The translations under genes and the position numbers were made by a program. From Chitinophaga qingshengii (lineage in GTDB: Bacteria > Bacteroidota > Bacteroidia > Chitinophagales > Chitinophagaceae): a stretch of DNA of 64,000 nt. Under the pieces are notes generated by a model. That model saw only the letters and a program-made list of their open reading frames with translations, did not search any database and was not told the origin of the DNA. The stretch spans positions 806,001 to 870,000 of the forward strand of contig NZ_JACVFC010000002.1 in NCBI RefSeq assembly GCF_014529935.1, written 5' to 3'. Shown piece by piece: positions 34,462 to 43,588 of the stretch (position 1 is the stretch's first letter; each line of letters starts with the position of its first letter).

Positions 34462-35811
34462 TTAATTTTTCTTCAGCCTGTCCGCCAGTATGGCGGCATG
34501 CTGTATCAGCGCAGGCAACGCCACCCCCTGCACAAAATTACTTTTGAGCAGGATACCGGGATAGTTATGCTCCATCGTGGCAACGGCACTACGCAACTTT
34601 GCATGTCCGATGTTCAGCTGCGGAATGGCTTTCTGCAGAAAACTGAAATGCTGCATCATAGGAGCGGCGGTAAGCCCCAGCAGGGAACGTATTTCTTTTA
34701 CTACCGTTTCCTGCAACTGCGCCGTTCCCAGCTCATCGAAATAACGCTCCTGCCGGGCGCCACCGATAAATACCGTCAGCAATAACTTGCCGGCCGGCGC
34801 TTTATGCGGGAAAATGGCGGAATTACAGATAGCGCCGAGGAAATGGAGCTTTTCTGCATCCGGTACCAGGAATCCGAAGCCCTCCAGCGGCTGAGGCAGG
34901 GCGCTGGCCTCAAAACCAAGATGCAACACGCCCATACGCGGATAGTATACCTGTTCCAGCAAGGCGGCCAACTCCCTATCGAGGGCAGACAACTGTTGCG
35001 CCGCAGTGAACGCCGGCGTGGTAACAATGATATGGTCCGCCTCCAGCAAGGTTTCCGTGCCTTTCTCTTCACACACCACCTGGTAACCACCATTAGCGGA
35101 AACCCTGATATTTTTTACGGTACACTGAAAACGTACCGGTGATTGCAAACGTTCCTGTAAACGCCGCGTCAGCGTTTGATTACCGCCGGCGAGACTAATG
35201 ATTTTACGGCCACCCATTACGCCCTTTTCTTTCATAAGGCCTTTGGTAACACTACCGTATTCCCGCTCCCAGCGCGGCAATGCGGGCAATACCTCGCCGA
35301 TGCTCAGCAAGTCAGGATTACCGGCATAGATACCGGACAAGATCGGATCAAATAAATAATCAGCTATTTCTTTGTTGAACCGGCGCTCCACAAAATGCGT
35401 CACGCTCTCTTCTCCCTTTACCGGCGCAGGTTTGCGAAATCGCTCGGTAAACAGGCGCCATTTGCTGCCACGACTGATATAATCAGACCCCATGATTTTG
35501 AACGGATGTGGCGACACAGCATGCAACCGGTTGTTTCTCACCAGGAAACGGTTTTTACTGGCAGCGGCAGCAGGTTGTATTTCCGGCTCCAGTCCCAGCT
35601 CCGCCAGGAACACCATCGTTTCCGGGGTAGCCGCAATGGTATTCGGACCAGCGTCCAGCTCAAAACCTTCCTTGTTGAATGACTGTATCATACCACCGCT
35701 ATGGCCGGCAGCTTCCAGTACCTGGCAGGGTACGGACCTCTTTTGCAGCTCATAGGCGATGCTCAGGCCGGAAATACCGGCCCCAATGATCAAAACGGGT
35801 TTCTGTGGCAT
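34462..35811 (-). CDS. hemG: Protoporphyrinogen oxidase, HemY/PpoX type
   Basis: A 449-residue FAD oxidase converting protoporphyrinogen IX to protoporphyrin IX. The N-terminal dinucleotide motif is 'VLIIGAGISGLSIAYELQKR', then 'EGFELDAGPNTIAA', 'PVKGEESVTHFVERRFNKEI', and the C-terminal FAD contact 'GNQTLTRRLQ' and 'IAYELQ'-like pattern. It is the oxygen-dependent soluble PpoX type, not the short HemG flavodoxin. The start at 35811 (MPQKPVLIIG) was chosen over the longer frame that overlaps hemH. It follows hemH by 10 bases in the same transcript. Confidence 0.93.
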   Translation of the reverse strand: MPQKPVLIIGAGISGLSIAYELQKRSVPCQVLEAAGHSGGMIQSFNKEGFELDAGPNTIAATPETMVFLAELGLEPEIQPAAAASKNRFLVRNNRLHAVSPHPFKIMGSDYISRGSKWRLFTERFRKPAPVKGEESVTHFVERRFNKEIADYLFDPILSGIYAGNPDLLSIGEVLPALPRWEREYGSVTKGLMKEKGVMGGRKIISLAGGNQTLTRRLQERLQSPVRFQCTVKNIRVSANGGYQVVCEEKGTETLLEADHIIVTTPAFTAAQQLSALDRELAALLEQVYYPRMGVLHLGFEASALPQPLEGFGFLVPDAEKLHFLGAICNSAIFPHKAPAGKLLLTVFIGGARQERYFDELGTAQLQETVVKEIRSLLGLTAAPMMQHFSFLQKAIPQLNIGHAKLRSAVATMEHNYPGILLKSNFVQGVALPALIQHAAILADRLKKN

Positions 35812-35821
35812 ATGAACAAGA

Positions 35822-36865
35822 TTATACGGTTTCCGTTTGCATGATCTGCTGACAATACTGAACAATGGCTTTTACCCACATCGGGTGTACATTCAGACAT
35901 GGAATCATGGTAAAACTGTCACCACCGTTGCTGAGGAAAGTATGTTTTCCTTCTACCGCAATTTCTTCCAGTGTTTCCAGGCAATCAGACACAAATGCAG
36001 GACATACCACCAGCAGTTTTTTCTTTCCTTCTTTCGGTAAAGTTTCTAACAGTCCGGCTGTATAAGGTTTCAGCCATTCTTCCCGGCCCAGCCGCGATTG
36101 GAAGGAGATACCCCATTTCTCGCGCGGCAGTCCCAGTTTGGCTGCTACCAGTTCCGCTGTAATCGTTACCTGGTGGCGATAACAATATCCATGCGCGGGC
36201 GATTTCACATGGCAGCAATCAGTCACCTTCATACAATGCTGACCGGTAATATCCCCTTTGCGGATATGCCGCTCCGGCACGCCATGGTAGCTGAACAACA
36301 CGTAGTCATGCTGCTGTTGCAGAAACGGGCGCATACTTTCTGCTACCGCATCGATATAAGCCGTCTCATCATAGAATGGCGGTATAATAGACAGCCTGAA
36401 CTTGTATTTTTTCTTTTTGTAAATTTCTTTCGCATACTCCGCCGCTGTTTCATAGGAAGACATGGCGTAATGCGGATATAAAGGCAATACAATCACTTCC
36501 TTCAGCTGCGGGTTCTTTTTCAGCAGATTGTCAAACGCCACCTGTGGATGCGGATTACCATACCGCATGGCTATTTCCACCGGTACATCCATATCATGCT
36601 GCACCGCTGCCTGTAATTGTTTTGTCAGTACAACCAGGGGAGAACCATCTTCCCACCAGATAGAAGCATAAGCCTCCGCAGACTTCTCCGCACGGCGGGG
36701 AACGATGATGCCTTCAATCAGTATTTTACGGAACAGCCATGGATAATCAATCACGCGCTTGTCCATCAGAAACTCCAGCAGATAACGTTTTACATCGGGA
36801 ACTGCCGTACTATCGGGTGAACCCAGATTCATCAGAATAATGCCAACTTCAGATTTAGATACCAT
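35822..36865 (-). CDS. hemH: Ferrochelatase
   Basis: A 347-residue enzyme inserting iron into protoporphyrin IX. 'GIILMNLGSPDSTAVPDV' starts the fold. 'LFSYHGVPERHIRKGD' holds the metal-handling His, and 'WGISFQSRLGREEWLKPYT' and 'LLVVCPAFVSDCLETLEEI' (conserved Glu) follow. Several Cys ('CCHVKSPAHGYCYRHQ') could support a cluster, but I cannot tell. A TACTTTTG box (plus 36884-36891) lies 19 bases upstream; hemH and hemG form the leftward arm of the haem locus. Confidence 0.95.
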   Translation of the reverse strand: MVSKSEVGIILMNLGSPDSTAVPDVKRYLLEFLMDKRVIDYPWLFRKILIEGIIVPRRAEKSAEAYASIWWEDGSPLVVLTKQLQAAVQHDMDVPVEIAMRYGNPHPQVAFDNLLKKNPQLKEVIVLPLYPHYAMSSYETAAEYAKEIYKKKKYKFRLSIIPPFYDETAYIDAVAESMRPFLQQQHDYVLFSYHGVPERHIRKGDITGQHCMKVTDCCHVKSPAHGYCYRHQVTITAELVAAKLGLPREKWGISFQSRLGREEWLKPYTAGLLETLPKEGKKKLLVVCPAFVSDCLETLEEIAVEGKHTFLSNGGDSFTMIPCLNVHPMWVKAIVQYCQQIMQTETV

Positions 36866-37110
36866 GTGCTTTATAAATTGTTGCAAAAGTAAAGAACAAA
36901 TACACATAAAATGCTACCGCTGCATAGGGCGTCCAGGGCCTGCTGCCAGCCCAAATGTCATGTTTTTGTAATGAATGGAATGGTATTTTTCGTATATTCG
37001 TGTCATCATCCGCCACAGGACACACGACATGCAAAAACTGATAAAAATCATTTTTTCATCGTACAGAACACCAGTAGGAGAAATGACACACTAATGACAG
37101 CCTAAACCCT

Positions 37111-37139
37111 TTTGTTTGCGGCGTATCCAAGTATTTTTG
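37111..37139 (+). promoter_or_regulatory. Promoter of the hemA-hemL operon
   Basis: TTTG (37111-37114) and TATTTTTG (37132-37139) are 17 bases apart, a close Bacteroidota -33/-7 match. Transcription would start about 18 bases before the hemA ATG at 37163. Nothing else is recognised in the divergent gap 36866-37162. Confidence 0.7.
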
Positions 37140-37162
37140 CAGCCGGAAGCTTATTCAAGAAC

Positions 37163-38416
37163 ATGCAGGTCAGTCACTCAAAAGAAATAGCAAATTTTCA
37201 TATCGTTGGGATCAACTATAAGAAAACAGACGCTGCTATCAGGGGATTATACGCCATTAATCCGGCCCAATACCAACAACTCCTGGAGCATGCCAGGACT
37301 GTGCAATTAGATGATCTCTTTGTACTTTCCACTTGTAACCGAACAGAGATATACGGGTTCGCCAATACTCCCGGCGACCTGATAGACCTCTTATCCCGTG
37401 AAACACAGGGAGATCGTACACAACTGGAAGCACTTGCCTATATCAAATCCGGCGAAGAAGCCATCCGTCACCTGTACCAGGTAGGCACCGGCCTCGACTC
37501 CCAGATATTGGGCGACTATGAAATCATCGGCCAGATACGCAACGCTGCCAAATTCTCCAAAGCGCAACAGTGCCTGGGAAGTTTCCTTGAACGACTGGTC
37601 AACAGTGTGTTACAGGTATCCAAACTAATCAAAACAGAAACCGGTCTTAGTAAAGGCACCGTATCTGTGGCTTTTGCTACCGTACGCCTGCTGGAACGTC
37701 AATGCCCGGATATCCGCCATAAAAAAATAGTACTGGTAGGCGTCGGCAAAATAGGCCGTAACACCTGCAAGAACATGATAGAATACCTGGGCGTGAAAGA
37801 GGTAACCCTCATTAACCGTACCCTCCAGGTGGCCGCTGATTTCGCCGGCCAGCACGGACTACGTTATGCACCCTATGAAAACATGGTACCTGAAATGCAG
37901 GCCGCCGATGTGGTGCTCGTAGCTTCCAATGCGCCCGAACCTACCGTACTGGCTTCCCACTTCCGGGAATCCTCTCCCAAACTGATCGTTGACCTCTCCA
38001 TTCCATTCAACGTGGAATCGGCTGTGGGCGACCTCGATCATGTTTCCCTCATCAACGTGGATGAACTCTCCAAAGTACAGGACGAAACCCTGCAAAACAG
38101 GCTGGGTGAAGTGCCTAAAGCGCTCGCCATTATCGACGAGCATATGACGGAATTCCTGTACTGGTACAAAATGCGCAAACATGCCGTTGTACTCAAAGCA
38201 GTGAAAGACAAACTACAGGAGATTCATACCCGCGAAATACAACAACAGAAAAACGGCTCCGGCTATAAAGTGGAGGATATGGAACAGGTATCTTCCCGTA
38301 TCATCCAGAAAATGATCAACCTCATGGCAGGAAAGGTCCGCAAGGAAACAGACAAAAGCGACCTGTATATTGCGATGATCAACGATATTTTCGAGGCAGG
38401 AGTTAAGCAGGACTAA
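37163..38416 (+). CDS. hemA: Glutamyl-tRNA reductase
   Basis: A 417-residue enzyme reducing glutamyl-tRNA(Glu) to glutamate-1-semialdehyde, the committed step of the C5 tetrapyrrole route. The catalytic Cys is in 'LFVLSTCNRTEIYG'. 'GLDSQILGDYEIIGQIRNA' and the NADPH motif 'KIVLVGVGKIGRNTCKNM' (VGVGKIG) are present, with a C-terminal dimerisation helix. The ATG at 37163 was chosen because the promoter overlaps the longer frame. First gene of the rightward haem operon. Confidence 0.96.
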   Translation: MQVSHSKEIANFHIVGINYKKTDAAIRGLYAINPAQYQQLLEHARTVQLDDLFVLSTCNRTEIYGFANTPGDLIDLLSRETQGDRTQLEALAYIKSGEEAIRHLYQVGTGLDSQILGDYEIIGQIRNAAKFSKAQQCLGSFLERLVNSVLQVSKLIKTETGLSKGTVSVAFATVRLLERQCPDIRHKKIVLVGVGKIGRNTCKNMIEYLGVKEVTLINRTLQVAADFAGQHGLRYAPYENMVPEMQAADVVLVASNAPEPTVLASHFRESSPKLIVDLSIPFNVESAVGDLDHVSLINVDELSKVQDETLQNRLGEVPKALAIIDEHMTEFLYWYKMRKHAVVLKAVKDKLQEIHTREIQQQKNGSGYKVEDMEQVSSRIIQKMINLMAGKVRKETDKSDLYIAMINDIFEAGVKQD

Positions 38417-38421
38417 TTATC

Positions 38422-39342
38422 ATGGATAAAATTATCAGGATAGGCACAAGAGAAAGCCAGTTGGCCTTATGGCAGGCTCACCAGGTTAATGATCTGCTCA
38501 CTGCACAGGGCTATAAAACAACCCTGGTGCCTATCAAAAGCGAAGGCGATATTGATCTCGTCACTCCCCTCTACGAAATTGGTGTACAGGGTATCTTCAC
38601 CAAAAGCCTCGATCTGGCATTACTGAACAACCGCATCGACATTGCCGTTCACTCTTTTAAAGACGTGCCTACCCAGCTGCCACAACAGATTGTACAGGCA
38701 GCAGTGTTACCACGCGGACCGGTAAAAGACCTGCTGGTATATAAAACCGATACTGCTTTCCTGGACCAACCCGGCTATGTGGCTAATATCGCCACCAGCA
38801 GCGTTCGCCGTAAAGCACAGTGGTTACGGAAATATCCGCAGCACCAGCTGCACAACCTGCGCGGCAACGTCAATACCCGCCTGCAGAAGCTGGCCGCTGA
38901 AAACTGGGATGGCGCCATCTTCGCGGTGGCCGGCCTGGAAAGGATCAACGTACGCCCCGCTAATTCCATTGATCTCGACTGGATGCTGCCAGCCCCAGCG
39001 CAAGGCGCCGTGGTGGCCGTATGCCGGGAAGATGATCCTTTCTGCCGGGAAGCCTGCGCCGCTTTTAACCATGCAGAAACAGCCCTGGCAACCCATATTG
39101 AACGCGAATTCCTGCGCACCCTGATGGGCGGATGCACCACCCCTATCAGCGCGTACGCCCAAATAATTAACAACACCGTTCACTTCAGCGGAGAACTCTG
39201 CAGCCTCGATGGCTCAAAGTTCTTCAGCACCAGCCGCGAAGTACCGGTAGAACAGGCACAACACCTTGGCCAATCCGCTGCGGAAGAAATGATGGCCCGG
39301 GGCGGTGCTGAAGTAGTAGCTGAAATCAGAAATGCCCGATAA
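38422..39342 (+). CDS. hemC: Hydroxymethylbilane synthase
   Basis: A 306-residue porphobilinogen deaminase that polymerises four porphobilinogens. 'IRIGTRESQLALWQA', 'VHSFKDVPTQLP', 'IATSSVRRKAQWLRKYP', 'NLRGNVNTRLQKL' and 'LPAPAQGAVVAVCRED' are visible. The dipyrromethane-cofactor Cys is in 'LMGGCTTPISAYA'. It lies 5 bases after hemA and overlaps hemD by 11 bases. Confidence 0.97.
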   Translation: MDKIIRIGTRESQLALWQAHQVNDLLTAQGYKTTLVPIKSEGDIDLVTPLYEIGVQGIFTKSLDLALLNNRIDIAVHSFKDVPTQLPQQIVQAAVLPRGPVKDLLVYKTDTAFLDQPGYVANIATSSVRRKAQWLRKYPQHQLHNLRGNVNTRLQKLAAENWDGAIFAVAGLERINVRPANSIDLDWMLPAPAQGAVVAVCREDDPFCREACAAFNHAETALATHIEREFLRTLMGGCTTPISAYAQIINNTVHFSGELCSLDGSKFFSTSREVPVEQAQHLGQSAAEEMMARGGAEVVAEIRNAR

Positions 39343-40078
39343 TGTCAAATACCGCGTATTGTGTACCAGATCCCTGTCTGGCGAACTGATCACCGAAGCC
39401 GGTGATCACGGTATTGCTGTGGATGTACAGGATTTTATCCAGATAAAACCTGTAATCAACAAGGAATTGCTGGGAGAAGAAAACATGCGCCGTATTTTCA
39501 GCAATAGCGAAATACCACTCGTTTTTACCAGTGCACATGCGGTGAAGGTCTTCTCTGATCAGTATCTATACCAGGACGACACTTGTTTCGTAGTCGGCAA
39601 TCCCATCTGTTGCATAGATGGCAATACCAAAAAACTGGTACAGGAAGAGTTTCCAACAAATGTTATTCTGGCGGAAGCCTCCTATGGCACAGACCTCGCA
39701 GCGGCCATCGTTGCCCTGGGCAACATCCGGGAAGTACATTTTTTCTGCGGTAACCAACGCCGCAACGAATTGCCGCAAGGCTTACGGGATGCGGGTATCA
39801 AGGTGAATGAATACGTGATCTACGAAAATAATCCTACGCCCGAAGTAGTAACCGATGCATACGATGGCGTCCTGTTTTTCAGTCCCAGTGCGGTAAAGAG
39901 CTTTTTCTCCGTCAACAAGCCTGCTCCTGAAACAGTTTGTTTTGCGATCGGTACCACCACAGCCGCAGCACTGGAAGATTATACCGATAATAAAATCATC
40001 ACGGCGCCGTATACCGATGCGGCCTCCTTGGTGAAAACAGCTATATTTTACTTTAACAACATTAACTGCTACGAATGA
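39332..40078 (+). CDS. hemD: Uroporphyrinogen-III synthase
   Basis: A 248-residue HemD-fold protein, which closes and inverts the tetrapyrrole ring. Sequence conservation is low, as normal for the family, but 'LVFTSAHAVKVF', 'GVLFFSPSAVKSFF' and 'CFAIGTTTAAALEDY' fit the pattern 'SP(S/T)AV..F...IG..TA..L'. The overlaps with hemC (11 bases) and hemE (4 bases, ATGA) show translational coupling and support the assignment. Confidence 0.92.
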   Translation: MPDNVKYRVLCTRSLSGELITEAGDHGIAVDVQDFIQIKPVINKELLGEENMRRIFSNSEIPLVFTSAHAVKVFSDQYLYQDDTCFVVGNPICCIDGNTKKLVQEEFPTNVILAEASYGTDLAAAIVALGNIREVHFFCGNQRRNELPQGLRDAGIKVNEYVIYENNPTPEVVTDAYDGVLFFSPSAVKSFFSVNKPAPETVCFAIGTTTAAALEDYTDNKIITAPYTDAASLVKTAIFYFNNINCYE

Positions 40079-41103
40079 GCGCATTGAAGAATGATTTATT
40101 GCTGAAGGCCCTTAGAGGCGAAACTGTTTCCCGCACACCCGTATGGATGATGCGTCAGGCAGGCCGCTATTTACCGGATTATATCAAACTGCGTGATAAA
40201 TATAGCTTCTTTGAACGCTGTGAAAATCCTGAACTGGCTACTGAAATCACCGTGATGCCGGTAGACCAGGTAGGTGTGGATGCTGCCATCATTTTCTCCG
40301 ACATCCTCGTGGTGCCGCAGGCAATGGGCATGGAAGTACAGCTGGTGGAAAAAGTAGGTCCCCTGCTACCCCAACCGGTGAAAGGCGCCCAGGATCTGCA
40401 ACGTTTATGCGTTCCCGATGTACATGAAAGATTACATTATGTATTCGATGCCCTGAAGCTCACCAAACAAACCCTCGCCGGCCGCGTGCCGCTGATCGGC
40501 TTTGGCGGTGCGCCCTGGACATTGCTCTGTTATATGGTACAGGGTAAAGGCTCCAAAACTTTCGATGAAGCCAAAGCCTTCTGTTACCAGCAACCTGCTG
40601 TAGCCCATCAGCTGCTGCAGATGATCACCGACACCACCATCGCTTACCTGAAAGCACAGGTAGCCGCCGGCGCAGACACCGTACAGGTGTTTGATTCCTG
40701 GGGAGGCCTGTTGAGCCCGCAGGACTTTGAAACCTTCTCCCTGCAATACATCCGCCAGATCGTGGCTGCGATGAAAGACGTTTGTCCGACCATCGTATTT
40801 GCGAAAGGCGCCTGGTTCGCCCTGGAAGACATGGCCGCTACCGGCGCGCATGGCCTGGGTATCGACTGGTGCATCAAACCGGAACTGGCCCGCCAGTTCG
40901 CCGGCAGCAACATCACCCTGCAGGGCAACTTCGATCCGGCTAAACTGCTGGCCCCCATTCCTGAAATTGAGAAGTCAGTGAAAGAAATGCTGAAAGGATT
41001 TGGCCGTCAGCGTTACATCGCCAACCTGGGTCATGGCATTCTGCCTAACGTACCGGTAGATCATGCCAAAGCATTTGTTGAAACTGTTAAAGCACACGGC
41101 TAA
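40075..41103 (+). CDS. hemE: Uroporphyrinogen decarboxylase
   Basis: A 342-residue enzyme converting uroporphyrinogen III to coproporphyrinogen III. 'TPVWMMRQAGRYLPDY' is the diagnostic N-terminal signature, with 'IIFSDILVVPQAMGM', 'GFGGAPWTLLCYMVQGKGSK' and 'VFDSWGGLLSPQDFE'. Length is normal. It overlaps hemD by 4 bases. Confidence 0.97.
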   Translation: MSALKNDLLLKALRGETVSRTPVWMMRQAGRYLPDYIKLRDKYSFFERCENPELATEITVMPVDQVGVDAAIIFSDILVVPQAMGMEVQLVEKVGPLLPQPVKGAQDLQRLCVPDVHERLHYVFDALKLTKQTLAGRVPLIGFGGAPWTLLCYMVQGKGSKTFDEAKAFCYQQPAVAHQLLQMITDTTIAYLKAQVAAGADTVQVFDSWGGLLSPQDFETFSLQYIRQIVAAMKDVCPTIVFAKGAWFALEDMAATGAHGLGIDWCIKPELARQFAGSNITLQGNFDPAKLLAPIPEIEKSVKEMLKGFGRQRYIANLGHGILPNVPVDHAKAFVETVKAHG

Positions 41104-41110
41104 ACATACC

Positions 41111-42025
41111 ATGAGCATCAAAAACGAATTCATCGCCTTTATCCAGGGCCTGCAGGATGAAATATGCAGCGCCTTTGAAAAAATAGACGGTAAAGCCACC
41201 TTCCGGGAAGACCATTGGGAACGCCCCGGCGGCGGTGGCGGCCGCTCCCGCGTAATCGCCGATGGCAACGTATTTGAAAAAGGCGGCGTCAGCACCTCCG
41301 TCGTACATGGCGACCTGCCGGAAGTGATGGCACAACAGTTCGGTGTCAGCAACAGCAAATTCATGGCCTGCGGCATCTCCCTGGTGATACATCCGCTCAA
41401 CCCCTTCGTGCCCACCGTACACGCCAATTTCCGTTACTTCGAACTGTATGATCAGGACGGACAACTGAAAGACAGCTGGTTTGGCGGCGGCGCCGATCTA
41501 ACGCCGTATTATCTCGAAGAAAAAGACGGCAGTCATTTCCACCGCACTTTCAAAGAAGCCTGCGACCCTTTCGGCACAGACCTCTACCCGAAATACAAAC
41601 AACATTGCGATGAATATTTTATCAATAAACATCGTAATAACGAAGCCCGCGGTATAGGCGGTATCTTCTACGATTACCTGCGGCCCAATGCCGAAAAAAC
41701 AGCCGATCAGCTCTTCGCTTTCTCCAAAGCCAATGGCAACGCTTTCCTGAAAGCCTACCTGCCCATTGTGGAGAAAACCAAAGACCTCCCCTATACCGAA
41801 GCACACAGAAGCTGGCAAGCGTATAGGCGCGGACGTTATGTGGAATTCAATCTCATTCACGACAGGGGTACCCTGTTCGGCTTAAAAACCAATGGCCGCA
41901 CAGAGTCCATCCTCATGAGCCTTCCACCCGTGGCCCGCTGGGAATACGATTTCCATCCGGCTCCCGGAAGCCGGGAAGCGCAGCTTGTAGAATGGCTGAA
42001 ACCACGCGACTGGATTAATATTTAG
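41111..42025 (+). CDS. hemF: Oxygen-dependent coproporphyrinogen-III oxidase
   Basis: A 304-residue enzyme oxidising coproporphyrinogen III to protoporphyrinogen IX with oxygen. 'HWERPGGGGGRSRVIADG', 'HPLNPFVPTVHANFRYF', 'WFGGGADLTPYYLEE', 'RGIGGIFYDYL' and 'YVEFNLIHDRGTLFGLKT' are all present. No oxygen-independent HemN gene is in the window. The start at 41111 follows the hemE stop by 7 bases. Its stop is followed after 1 base by the left arm of element F. Confidence 0.96.
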   Translation: MSIKNEFIAFIQGLQDEICSAFEKIDGKATFREDHWERPGGGGGRSRVIADGNVFEKGGVSTSVVHGDLPEVMAQQFGVSNSKFMACGISLVIHPLNPFVPTVHANFRYFELYDQDGQLKDSWFGGGADLTPYYLEEKDGSHFHRTFKEACDPFGTDLYPKYKQHCDEYFINKHRNNEARGIGGIFYDYLRPNAEKTADQLFAFSKANGNAFLKAYLPIVEKTKDLPYTEAHRSWQAYRRGRYVEFNLIHDRGTLFGLKTNGRTESILMSLPPVARWEYDFHPAPGSREAQLVEWLKPRDWINI

Positions 42026-42026
42026 G

Positions 42027-42530
42027 GATTTACGGATTTTTTGATTTTGGGATTTTGGGGAGAGGAAGGAGGATATGAATATGAAATATTAAGGAAATAT
42101 TGTGGGTATTGGGTAAATTGATTAACAATTGATTTGTTAACCAACCCTCAATATCATGGATAAGTTCACTTTACAGGAGAGAACCAAAAAGTTTCATATT
42201 GCTGTTATTCAATTGTGTGAAACTTTACCTAAAAACGCTGCTGCGTATGAAATTGCCAAACAATTGATTAGATCAGCTGGCAGTGTAGGAGCAAACTACC
42301 GGGCTGCCTGCCGGGCAAAATCCAGAACAGATTTTATCTATAAAATTAAAGTTGTGCTGGAAGAAACCGATGAATCATTATACTGGCTGGAAATTTTGAC
42401 TGCCGCAAAGATTATGACTTCCACCGCGGTGAATACATTGATAAAAGAGGCCAGGGAGCTGGTATTAATATTCAATGCGACAGACAAAACAGCTAAGGAT
42501 AATTTAATCAAATCAAAAAATCCGTAAATC
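42027..42530 (+). mobile_element. Intervening-sequence-like element F carrying an S23 gene
   Basis: A perfect 21-bp inverted repeat (42027-42047 GATTTACGGATTTTTTGATTT with 42510-42530, of which 20 bases are written here as GATTTACGG-ATTTTTTGATTT) encloses a four-helix-bundle protein gene. The left arm starts one base after the hemF stop. The right arm contains the last codons and stop of the enclosed gene and ends 18 bases before the hemB ATG. The arms use the same words as element E. Structure matches the arrangement known for 23S rRNA intervening sequences, but here inside a protein-coding operon. That it is mobile is inference. Confidence 0.7.
42156..42527 (+). CDS. Four-helix-bundle (S23 / 23S rRNA intervening-sequence) protein
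   Basis: A 123-residue helical protein of the TIGR02436/PF05635 family. Diagnostic segments are 'LPKNAAAYEIAKQLIRSAGS', 'VGANYRAACRAKSRTDFIYK', and 'VVLEETDESLYWLEIL'. Family members were first seen in intervening sequences of spirochaete 23S rRNA; relatives form basic pentamers (Avd). The final codons (K-S-K-N-P-stop) are written by the right arm of the flanking inverted repeat. It reads more AT-rich than the haem genes, has no haem role known, and interrupts hemF and hemB in the same direction. Confidence 0.92.
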   Translation: MDKFTLQERTKKFHIAVIQLCETLPKNAAAYEIAKQLIRSAGSVGANYRAACRAKSRTDFIYKIKVVLEETDESLYWLEILTAAKIMTSTAVNTLIKEARELVLIFNATDKTAKDNLIKSKNP

Positions 42531-42548
42531 AAAAAATTCGAAAATAAG

Positions 42549-43523
42549 ATGATGCTAAGAAGAAACCGCATTTTACGCACCTCCCCTGCCATTCGTGCAA
42601 TGGTAGCAGAAACAATATTGCGGCCCAGCGATTTTATCGCGCCCCTGTTTGTAACTGAAGGAGAAAATGTGCAGGAAGAGATCAGCTCGATGCCCGGCTA
42701 TTTCCGGTATTCACTGGACCTCACTATCAGAGAGGCCAAAGAACTGTGGAGCCTCGGTATCAAAAGTGTATTGCTTTTTGTGAAGGCCCCCGATAGCGTT
42801 AAAGATAACAAAGGTACAGAGGCCGTTAACCCGGACGGTTTGATGCAACGCGCTATCCGCGGCATTAAAAACGCCATCCCTGAGATGGTAGTCATGACCG
42901 ACGTGGCGCTGGACCCCTACTCTTCCTACGGTCACGATGGTATCGTAGAAGGTACGGAGATTGTCAACGATCCTACCGTGGAAGTACTGGCCCGTATGAG
43001 CCTCAGCCATGCGCAGGCTGGCGCCGACTTCGTAGCGCCCAGCGATATGATGGATGGTCGTATCCTTGCTATCCGTAATATCCTGGAGCAGCATGGTTTC
43101 GATAAAACCGGTATCATGTCTTACAGTGCCAAATATGCCTCCTGCTTCTACGGTCCTTTCCGTGATGCACTGGACTCCGCTCCGGGCTTCGGCGATAAAA
43201 AAACTTACCAGATGGACTACGCCAACTCCCGCGAGGCCATCAAGGAAACACTGATGGACATTGAAGAAGGCGCTGATATTGTGATGGTAAAACCCGCTAT
43301 GGCTTACCTCGATATCATGCGCATCATCAAAGACAGTACGACCGTTCCCGTTAGTGCCTACCATGTGAGCGGCGAATATGCCATGATCAAGGCAGCAGCA
43401 CAAAACGGCTGGCTGGATGAAAACAAGGCTATCCTGGAAAGCATGACCAGCATCAAACGTGCCGGCGCCGACCTGATTGCCACTTATTTCGCTAAAGATG
43501 CCGTAAGATTGCTGAACGCTTAA
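42549..43523 (+). CDS. hemB: Delta-aminolevulinic acid dehydratase
   Basis: A 324-residue porphobilinogen synthase. The metal site reads 'DVALDPYSSYGHDGIV', that is Asp in the positions where the zinc type has Cys, so it is of the magnesium/no-zinc-triad type. 'SYSAKYASCFYGPFRDAL' and 'IVMVKPAMAYLDI' carry the two Schiff-base Lys. The start may be either of two adjacent ATG codons (42549 or 42552). Element F lies between it and hemF. Confidence 0.96.
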   Translation: MMLRRNRILRTSPAIRAMVAETILRPSDFIAPLFVTEGENVQEEISSMPGYFRYSLDLTIREAKELWSLGIKSVLLFVKAPDSVKDNKGTEAVNPDGLMQRAIRGIKNAIPEMVVMTDVALDPYSSYGHDGIVEGTEIVNDPTVEVLARMSLSHAQAGADFVAPSDMMDGRILAIRNILEQHGFDKTGIMSYSAKYASCFYGPFRDALDSAPGFGDKKTYQMDYANSREAIKETLMDIEEGADIVMVKPAMAYLDIMRIIKDSTTVPVSAYHVSGEYAMIKAAAQNGWLDENKAILESMTSIKRAGADLIATYFAKDAVRLLNA

Positions 43524-43588
43524 TTCAGTATCTTGCAATCAGAAAATAAAAAAATAACTAAATAACCAAATAAAAAAGGTTTCCTTTC

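Noticed and set aside
36911..37105. A 64-codon frame in the hemH/hemA gap
   Set aside because: It lacks a ribosome-binding context and any motif, and lies across the promoter region of the divergent haem operons.
42156..42527. The S23-type gene as an Avd accessory of a diversity-generating retroelement
   Set aside because: No reverse transcriptase, template repeat or variable target gene lies near.
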